In this document: positions 56,773 through 64,000 of the stretch, piece by piece | How positions within the stretch are numbered: the stretch's first letter is position 1 | Layout of the letters: each line of letters opens with the position of its first letter | DNA from: Hyposmocoma kahamanoa | Lineage: Eukaryota > Arthropoda > Insecta > Lepidoptera > Cosmopterigidae | Direction: 5' to 3' | DNA: 64,000 bases | Assembly (NCBI RefSeq): GCF_003589595.1 | Contig: NW_020656077.1 | Location: 1,939,428 to 2,003,427, forward strand | The notes under the pieces: generated by a model | The model's input: the letters and a program-made list of their open reading frames with translations, nothing else | Told to the model about the DNA's origin: nothing | The model's database searches: none | Translations under genes and position numbers: made by a program

Positions 56773-57857
56773 AAATGATCTTAGGATCTATTTGTAGAAT
56801 TTTACTACAATACGTCGTCTAATTTTCAATAACACTAAAGAAAGTTTTTTAAAGAAATTGTTCTTAAATTTATTTCACGCAAATTGTATTAATAATTATT
56901 ATTAAAAGTAAACAAAATATTTCTCTAGTAGATACCACGCCAACAGCAGGACTCAATTAGCGTGGTCATCAAGAAAAAGTTCAGATGTTAAAATCGTGTA
57001 AGGAAGCTTTGGATCCTTGAATTATGGGGAATTCCGTTTGAAGAAGCGCACACTGCTTGTAGAAAGAAATGTGAAGATTTTTGCGAGAAGCTTTTTAAGG
57101 TGCCAAAGTCAAAAAGGAAAACCTATGGCCCGACAGTGCTCCCGCACTGTCGTTTTCTATTTAACTTATATTGTAATAACATACATACATCAATGAAATA
57201 CTTTTCGAAAAAAAAAAAAATGTGGAGCCTTCCCGCTCGATAAACGAATTTGCCTTACACCCTGCTACATGTAAGGAATTGTTGAATAATAACTTTAAAA
57301 AGTAGTTAATAAAATTATGACATCCAGTAGAACACCTCGAGATTGAAGCGTCTCATGTAACCACATGTCATGTTCATTCCCTTTTAAAGACATTGCCAGT
57401 AATCTCCCTTAATTTTTGAAACGAAGGTGCAATAAAATAAATAACCTGGAATGTTCCTTTTGGCGTCGGTTCAGCGAAAATTATAACGGAATTCGTATCA
57501 TAAATCCTCAGACGTACAAGTATTTCCAATTCCGACAAGGAAGACAACGGAACTCTACCTATCACATCTGGTACAATACAATGCAATCCAAAGTATTGGA
57601 AGTTCCACGATTGATATTTGTTTTATGAACAGAGTTGAAATGGTGGCTGCATTATGATTGCTCTCAAGATACATACCAACAAATAAAGATGAAAAAATTA
57701 CCTTTCTGTGATAAACATTATATCTACTCCTCATTAGAGTAATTGTGTGGTCATTGACGATTTTCACCATGTGTAAAAATATCAAGAAGCGGGTTGAGCA
57801 GAGTCGCTAGCATACGATTGAGTGGGTAGTGTGCCAATACACAACTACATAACAATT
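56773..57857. other. Intergenic, no gene recognised
   Basis: Overlapping open frames on both strands at 57374-57628 have no family resemblance I can name. Contains CAATTAGCGTGG (56962-56973), also found in the 51464 palindrome. Confidence 0.3.
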
Positions 57858-58036
57858 AATAACGCACACACACTCAACATCCCCGCACTAGGGAAACCCT
57901 ATGTTGCAGGTGCCATGGACACACACATAGACAACCACAAATTACACCCAAACACACGAGAGAAATAAATGTAGGCCATAAAAGTATTTCTCCCGGCCCG
58001 GGAGTCGAACATGGGACCTCTGCGTGGCAGTCCGGC
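57858..58036 (-). mobile_element. tRNA-derived SINE copy next to the assembly gap
   Basis: Complement of the SINE at 17713-17932: the ACACACTCAACATCCCCGCA end, the AGAGAAATAAATGTAGGCCA body and the box B complement GGGAGTCGAACATGGGACC. The head is cut near TCCGGCA (58036). 46 bp further on the sequence is unresolved. Confidence 0.85.
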
Positions 58037-58082
58037 ACTGTGGCACTAGTTGTCAAAAGTCCGTCGCTAATTGCTCTTGCGT

Positions 58083-58482
58083 NNNNNNNNNNNNNNNNNN
58101 NNNNNNNNNNNNNNNNNNNNNNNNNNNNNNNNNNNNNNNNNNNNNNNNNNNNNNNNNNNNNNNNNNNNNNNNNNNNNNNNNNNNNNNNNNNNNNNNNNNN
58201 NNNNNNNNNNNNNNNNNNNNNNNNNNNNNNNNNNNNNNNNNNNNNNNNNNNNNNNNNNNNNNNNNNNNNNNNNNNNNNNNNNNNNNNNNNNNNNNNNNNN
58301 NNNNNNNNNNNNNNNNNNNNNNNNNNNNNNNNNNNNNNNNNNNNNNNNNNNNNNNNNNNNNNNNNNNNNNNNNNNNNNNNNNNNNNNNNNNNNNNNNNNN
58401 NNNNNNNNNNNNNNNNNNNNNNNNNNNNNNNNNNNNNNNNNNNNNNNNNNNNNNNNNNNNNNNNNNNNNNNNNNNNNNNNNN
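58083..58482. other. Assembly gap (400 N)
   Basis: Exactly 400 undetermined bases. The frames that cross it are meaningless. The real length may differ from 400. Confidence 0.99.
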
Positions 58483-58977
58483 AACCAAAATCGCACGGTG
58501 CGTTCATTAGTAGACCCCTCTCCAAACCCCTTTTTTTAACCCCTATTATTAATTACTTTTAAAAATAAAATAATATCTCCATCTCTTACTCATGCGGTCT
58601 CCATGAAGAAAATATCCTATCTACCAATGATCTTATACCCGAGATATGTACGTTCATTATAATCAACGTTTGAAATCTGTCGCACAACCTTCATATACTT
58701 TTCAAAAAATCGCATGTCATTTGCGTTGACGAATATTACAGATGATTATGATTTTGTTGAACAGAATGAACATTTCGAAGTAGGTGCGAAGTAAAACACA
58801 CTTTCATCATCATCATCATTTCAGCCGAAAGACGTCCACTGATGGGCCTTCCCTAAAGACCGCCACAAACAAGAAAATGTTTAATTAAATTTTTATAATA
58901 AATAGTTCTTTAGCAATTACAATGTTAGTATAATTATATTCGTTAATATGACTACCTATTTTTTACGATATATTACG
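58483..58977. other. Intergenic, no gene recognised
   Basis: Contains CATCATCATCATTTCAGCCG and the following GAAAGACGTCCACTG (58806-58840), which look like a fragment of a dispersed repeat. No exon. Confidence 0.35.
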
Positions 58978-59080
58978 ATAATGCTCACATTACTGTTTGG
59001 CGGCAGAAATATGTAAGGTGGCAGTGCTTCCCTGAACGAATTTTCACAAAGAGCTCTAGTGCTGCTAAAACCTTATCCAA
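58978..59080 (-). repeat. LINE/SINE-like tail family fragment
   Basis: GCTCACATTACTGTTTGGCG, GTAAGGTGGCAGTGCTTCCC and TTCACAAAGAGCTCTAGTGC match the module at 3978-4066 and 47330-47390. Confidence 0.65.
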
Positions 59081-59244
59081 AGAGTTTTGTCTTACTAGAT
59101 CCGTGCTAAAAAACATTTGCCTTTTTTTCTTTCTTCTTTCTTGGTTTTTCGCGATTAGTGATTACAAACCATTGAGTTTGCTTGGCTTACGTCAATAATA
59201 TTTTAATACACAGTATAAATGAGTAATATATGCTCTGTTAGTGC

Positions 59245-59397
59245 GCCTTTAAATTAGACGCTTATAAAAGCTCCACAGTGGCGCTACTGTGGCGCTGCAG
59301 TCGTGACTTGCGCTCCAGTTTTTAATCTAGATATTGTATGAAAGTTAATAGTGGAGCGGCTTCCGCTCAAAAAAAGTCAAATTTGAAGGCACCCTTA
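59245..59397. mobile_element. MITE, diverged copy of the 14002 element
   Basis: The left end GCGCCTTTAAATTAGACGCT TATAAAAGC nearly equals 14003-14033. The right end TTGAAGGCACCCTTA is a decayed complement. The interior has GTGGCGCT repeats. Confidence 0.65.
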
Positions 59398-59864
59398 AAG
59401 ACAGAAGAGATTAGTCTTAAAGATAGAATGCCGAACAGAGTAACAAGATACCGTGTGTCGTATAGTGAAAGATATGTGGTCTTGTAGAAAGGTAGATGTT
59501 AGTAGATTTAAACGTGAGACGAGGTAAACATTCGATGCACATGCCTCGATTAAATTGGGGATGCCTTTAAAAAAGTCCAGGTTAAAAGTACAAAGAAAAA
59601 TAAGGCACGTATGAAGAAACATGCGATTGAAGGAAGTAAAGTAGTTTTGTCAAGACTAGCTACTAGTGGAGGTTTATGATCTTTGCCTAACCCAGCGGGA
59701 GACAGGTGTGGTTGAATGTAGTACGCTCACCTGCTTATTAATTTAAGAGAATGATTATGTTTTGAAGTCAAAACGTTTGGTAAATTTTTTCAGCGTAACG
59801 AGATTAGAACCGTTTAATCTTCTTCTTATCGTATCAATCAATGATTGCTGTCGTGGCGAAAGGA

Positions 59865-59960
59865 TTGTTGCCCAGGGTGCTCCCAACGTAGTGCTCGTAA
59901 AAGGAAGAAATGGAACGCCGTGCGGGAAGGTTCCTTTCGTGCACCCTCGATTGTGCATGT
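59865..59960. repeat. Dispersed repeat, uninterrupted relative of the hAT target
   Basis: ATTGTTGCCCAGGGTGCTCC to GGGAAGGTTCCTTTCGTGCA corresponds in order to the two halves that flank the hAT element at 50181-51286. Confidence 0.45.
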
Positions 59961-61160
59961 GCACAACCGTTTAATAAAAGTCTCGAATCTGAACTCAGTA
60001 TCTGTTTATACGGATTATTAAGATTTACTGGTAAAAAAAGGACGATTGATTATTGCAAACAAAACACATTTACTGACAAAAAAAAAGCGCTGTTACTTGA
60101 TTTAAGCATACCTAATCACTATGACAATGTGATTTCTCAGTGTTTGCAAGGATTAAGTGACTTTGTACGTACTTTTCCGTATTTAGTAAAAATGTGTTAA
60201 CCACCCTTGATACGAATTAATAATTTTGTTGATATATCGAACTTTGCATAATTTTGCATAACTACTTACTCGTAAGTTTGATAACTTAAAAAAATCTTAT
60301 ACTGATCGTAATGTTTAAATCTCTAAATTTCATTACTTAAATAAATAATGACAAAAAGTTGCCAAATATCTTTAATGCTCAAATCGTAAAACTGTCATTT
60401 TGTGGGTTAACTCATTTATGCAGAACATGGCCCATAATAAAATGTTAGAGAAAAGAAAGAGAAAAGATTGTTTGATTCTGTTACAAAAGTCGTAGGTACG
60501 GTAGCAATCTCTTATAAAATATAAAATAAAATTTTCTTAACATAGAAAGTAAGGTTGAGATTTATAAAACGAATTTTGACTAGGACTGAACAAAAACTAC
60601 GTGCTAAGCAAATATTTCGTGTACAAACTAGCTTTAAACAAGAAATGACGATAATGATTTATTACTAAAAATTACATAGTTCATTAAATGTTTTGCTAAA
60701 ACTTACGCAAACTTCGTTTTGCAAAAACACGAAAACCTTGTTTAGTTCGAATACCATTTTTACTTAGTCAAAATCAAAGCTTGTGTCATAAATCTCAGTC
60801 TAAGAATTACCTACCGACAACAAATATTCAACTGAGATTCGATTACAGTAAGTAAGAACCAGGAATACATTTAGTCTCAACTGACACTGGAGCAGAGTCG
60901 AAGCCTCGCGACGCGTCATGTTTTTCGCCTATAGCATATTCATCTCTATTTTCTCAATATTTGGAAACTCGCGTCGACGCGCGACGTCGCTCGCATTCGC
61001 GCGTCGTCCAAGTCCAAGTTTATAATATATAGATAGATAGGTGCTTTTATTCCTCAAAAGAATACAAAAACAGTTTCATGATATGTATCCAAACGACGTG
61101 CACTTATTTCAATAACATTAAATGTTTTTTAAAGGTGTAGCAATAACATGTAACGCAACT
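59961..61160. other. Region upstream of the kinin coding exon
   Basis: A CpG-rich patch with ACGCGTC/GACGCG repeats lies at 60905-61015 (CGCGTCGACGCGCGACGTCG), in AT-rich surroundings. Either this or the TATA site at 55527 could hold the kinin promoter. No exon recognised. Confidence 0.35.
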
Positions 61161-61179
61161 TTTTGTTTGTTTCAGAACA

Positions 61180-62223
61180 ATGTTGCACTACTGGCTACTC
61201 TTCGCACTTTCCTGGTTTGGTTACGTTAGTACTCAATATATTAATACGGACGGGCCGGTCGATGAAACTGTCCTAGAACCATTAGAAGGCACCTTGCGAT
61301 CCTCCCTACAACATATTCAATTTTATAACTTGCCCGAGACCCAATTAGACGACGCGGCGTTTTACCCACAACAAGATGGCGAACAGAACTTCCAGAGAAT
61401 AAGACGCACCGTGCTCACCGCAGACCAACAACGGAATAAAAAATTAAATGATGAAACTGCAGAGCCTCTTTGGCTACCAAACCTCGTAGACACTGACCAA
61501 ACGACTTACCTACACAGTGACAGCAAGAGCCCTATTGTTTTACAGGAATTTGCAGGAACAATTGAGACAAACTCTTCGGATTCAATTATTCCAAATATTT
61601 TCACTGCAGTGGAAAAAAGAAGTTTTAGTCCCTGGGGCGGAAAGAGAGACGGCAAACCTATATTCGAACATATGTGGACTTGGCGACGTCCCAATTCCTT
61701 AAAAGAGCCTAGCATGCCGAAGAGTGCTAAAAGGGTGCGATTCAGCCCATGGGGTGGAAAGAGAAGTTCACCTCTAATATATAAACATGGCGCAAAAAAC
61801 TCTAAAATTATACTATCCAACACACCCGAAATAACACGTTTCCTGTCAAAGTACTTACCGAATGGAAATAGAATCAGCTTGGCTGGCTTCGAAGTGCTTA
61901 AATCTTTGGATAAAAGACAACCGATTAGAGTACTGGCACTAACTACAAAAACTGATGACAACGGTAAGGGGGAAGCTCTGCCGTTTAATACTTTTTTTGA
62001 AACTTTACCAAAAATATTCAGACCTGGCCACCCATATGCTGACATCAACCTAAAGAAGGACGGAAAGAGGAAGATGAAGTTCAGTGCTTGGGGTGGAAAA
62101 AGAGCTCCACCGATCATCGGACCCATCTGGACACCCACGTCGCAACTCGACAAAGACTCGACATTAGATGCATTGCTATTGGTCAGAGACAGAAAGAAGA
62201 TTTTAGCGGCAAAGGCACTGTAA
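61180..62223 (+). CDS. Lk: Leucokinin/helicokinin neuropeptide precursor
   Basis: A secreted prepropeptide of 347 aa for insect kinins, C-terminally amidated F-x-x-W-G peptides that act through a G-protein-coupled receptor on Malpighian tubules and gut to raise fluid secretion. A signal peptide is visible at residues 1-18 (MLHYWLLFALSWFGYVST). Three kinins, each bounded by Lys-Arg and followed by the amide donor Gly and Lys-Arg: SFSPWG-amide (148-153), VRFSPWG-amide (186-192) and KMKFSAWG-amide (298-305). Number, order and spacing match the helicokinin precursor of noctuid moths, whose peptides are YFSPWG-, VRFSPWG- and KVKFSAWG-amide. The exon starts after an acceptor (TTTGTTTGTTTCAG) six bases before the ATG, so an untranslated exon lies upstream. 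The long spacers contain other dibasic sites (IRRT, DKRQ) but no further amidated peptide. Confidence 0.97.
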   Translation: MLHYWLLFALSWFGYVSTQYINTDGPVDETVLEPLEGTLRSSLQHIQFYNLPETQLDDAAFYPQQDGEQNFQRIRRTVLTADQQRNKKLNDETAEPLWLPNLVDTDQTTYLHSDSKSPIVLQEFAGTIETNSSDSIIPNIFTAVEKRSFSPWGGKRDGKPIFEHMWTWRRPNSLKEPSMPKSAKRVRFSPWGGKRSSPLIYKHGAKNSKIILSNTPEITRFLSKYLPNGNRISLAGFEVLKSLDKRQPIRVLALTTKTDDNGKGEALPFNTFFETLPKIFRPGHPYADINLKKDGKRKMKFSAWGGKRAPPIIGPIWTPTSQLDKDSTLDALLLVRDRKKILAAKAL

Positions 62224-62525
62224 CTTGGAATACTGAAAAAATAATTTCGTAACTCCCGTAATACAGTATTTTGAATTCTATGTAGGAGTCACGACATGTG
62301 GCATTATTTTCAAGTAGCTGTAGCCTCACATAATATGTTATAGTTGTAAGTGCCATAAATTGTATAGCAATTATAAAAAAATACCTAAAAAATGTTATTT
62401 CGGGAGTTACAGTCTCTGACGAAAAGGCTGGGTTTCGTCAAAGACTAAACATTGAGATTTTGCACTAAGTCAACGTTGTTGTTAAGCTTTTATTGTTATA
62501 TTATTAACGTGCAACTCTAGTAGCA

Positions 62526-62531
62526 AATAAA
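62526..62531 (+). terminator. Likely poly(A) signal of the kinin gene
   Basis: AATAAA about 300 nt after the kinin stop codon, in an AT-rich 3' region; the closest canonical hexamer downstream of the stop. Confidence 0.5.
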
Positions 62532-64000
62532 CAGTAATAAGTTCAAGACTTACCTTTTTAATTACACTGTATATAGTAACATTTCACTTCATTTCCATAT
62601 AATAATAGAAATGCAATATAAATAGACAGGAGATATGATAACTATATCATGTCACTAAATCTATAAAATGTCATTTATTGTCTACACGGGTATATGGGTA
62701 GATAGAACTGAATGGTGAACAAAGACAACATAATAAAGTCATTTTAAAGAATATGATTTATTGTAAGATGTACGTACATACTTGAGTTTATAACTAATAA
62801 TAATAAATAGTATTGCAATGATAGACATACAAGACAGGTCAGATCAATACTCTTACCCGACGAGCGTGTATGAAAGCATTAATGTGTGTTGCCGAGGCGA
62901 GATATGTCAGGACCGTCGCAAGCGAAATGCGTTGGTCTCCGCCAACCCCGATGGGAAAAGGTATGAAAGGTACCTACGTATCTACATTTAAGTTAAGATA
63001 TAAACATACAGTCTCAAGTCAAAAGTACAAGTACAAATACTTGTGCTTACAGCACAGATATAGATATAATAACCTACACATTAAAGTAGCTGTCCTAGTG
63101 GAAACGTAAAATTCTTAAGTTTCTAACCATTGACTTGTAAGTCAATGTTCCTAACTGAGAGAGTATATATTTCATAACCGACAAGAACACGACTTAAAAC
63201 CTACCTAATTAAAGACATGACATAGAGGCTTGAAAGTGATTTTTATCAAACACTGGTTTAGAATAGCATGGTGTACTTATATAATAAATATCCTTTCAAA
63301 TAAAACGCGCAATATTTCTAACGGGATTTATTATCCCTGTCCAAAACCGTATATATTATTATAATTATTAATGCGGAAACTCTTCAAATGCATATTAATT
63401 TCATACACTCCTTTAGAGGATTGTGAAGCCACCGTTTGTAAACAAAAAGTGAAACCGTTATTATACCACTGAACTATATATGATATAACTTTGATATTAC
63501 GGATTACTAAGTTTATTTAATTATTAGATATTCATTACAGGTGTGTAGAATTTCCAAGCAGGGAAGACTGGAGAAACTAACAGTCTCGCCTGGAGAGACG
63601 GTAGCCTCCTTTGGTATACCGACCGGTGGAAAATGAGACCCAACGTAGGGGTTTGGTGTACACGACAGGCGACTCAGGCTCTCCTCTATCTTTTAGGACG
63701 AAATGTAGGCCATAATTGCTTGTGCGGATTTGAACCTGAAGAGAGGCTACGTTAACAAACACATTTAGAGAATTCAATGTATGTGAATGAGGCCTTTTTT
63801 GGTTGGTCCCGAACCTTTTATAGGGTAAGCATACAGCTTAGAAAAGCTCACTTTGCTGAAGTAGGGCACACGTCTTCAGACTAAGATTCTTGAGTATTCA
63901 AAGCCAACAAATGCCTTGCACAGTGCCTACATTGCTAAACACTGTAGAAAAGCTCTAGCAGTGGGCAGAAATGGCGTCAGAATGCTGACTAGAGCCTTAA
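62532..64000. other. Downstream of the kinin gene
   Basis: A plus-strand stretch at 62855-62975 (frame reading YPTSVYES..CCRGEICQDRRKRNALVS) resembles a degraded LINE ORF C-terminus. A stretch at 63560-63780 is less AT-rich than its surroundings but unrecognised. No host exon seen to the window edge. Confidence 0.35.

Noticed and set aside
58083..58562. Open frames across the N-run
   Set aside because: They exist only because undetermined bases contain no stop codons.
61506..62153. 215-codon minus-strand frame opposite the kinin precursor
   Set aside because: Shadow of the real gene; it carries no domain and has no promoter or splice signals.
63577..63777. Minus-strand 66-codon frame near the right end
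   Set aside because: No domain, no splice signals and composition like the surrounding non-coding DNA.

Overview
The window is AT-rich insect nuclear DNA, almost certainly from a moth or butterfly (Lepidoptera). The evidence is spliceosomal genes with GT..AG introns, a kinin precursor whose three peptides closely match the helicokinins of noctuid moths, and a dense load of LINE fragments, tRNA-derived SINEs, Penelope-like and PIF/Harbinger remnants and MITEs of the kinds usual in that order. I see no bacterial or viral gene set, CRISPR array or operon.

Four host genes can be supported. (1) 1-5577, minus: a taxilin gene, seven coding exons in the window, all junctions in phase 0, 3' end beyond the left edge. 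(2) 12690-13271, plus: a Jupiter/HN1-family microtubule-associated protein in two coding exons (152 aa). (3) 20095-40980, minus: a COMMD4 homologue that I assembled from five small exons, three of them 3, 40 and 123 nt of coding sequence, spread over 20.9 kb (188 aa). (4) 61180-62223, plus: a leucokinin/helicokinin prepropeptide (347 aa) with three FxxWG-amide kinins.

Most of the rest is transposable-element debris. Between taxilin and Jupiter lie RTE-type endonuclease and LTR-element gag remnants. From 14 to 20 kb there are MITEs, a 180-bp tandem repeat, a PIF/Harbinger remnant, a tRNA-derived SINE and a Penelope-like GIY-YIG endonuclease. A decayed 412/mdg1-like Ty3/gypsy LTR retrotransposon (20571-26482) makes up about 92% of COMMD4 intron 4. 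COMMD4 introns 2 and 3 hold broken Jockey/CR1-like LINEs, one of them split by at least two later insertions. From 41 to 60 kb there is no recognisable host exon, but there are two hAT-type non-autonomous elements with 8-bp target duplications, a LINE reverse transcriptase remnant, several copies of one LINE/SINE-like tail, a 26-bp perfect palindrome, a TG/CG microsatellite and a 400-base assembly gap (58083-58482).

The genes do not form a functional cluster: vesicle traffic (taxilin), microtubules (Jupiter), COMMD/Commander-type trafficking (COMMD4) and diuretic hormone signalling (kinin) appear to be independent neighbours. I found no convincing new biological system. The observations most worth checking are the hidden COMMD4 gene and its retrotransposon-filled intron, the kinin peptides with a candidate distant first exon, the in-frame alternative donor in Jupiter, the Penelope-like element with hammerhead-like ends, and the two hAT elements.
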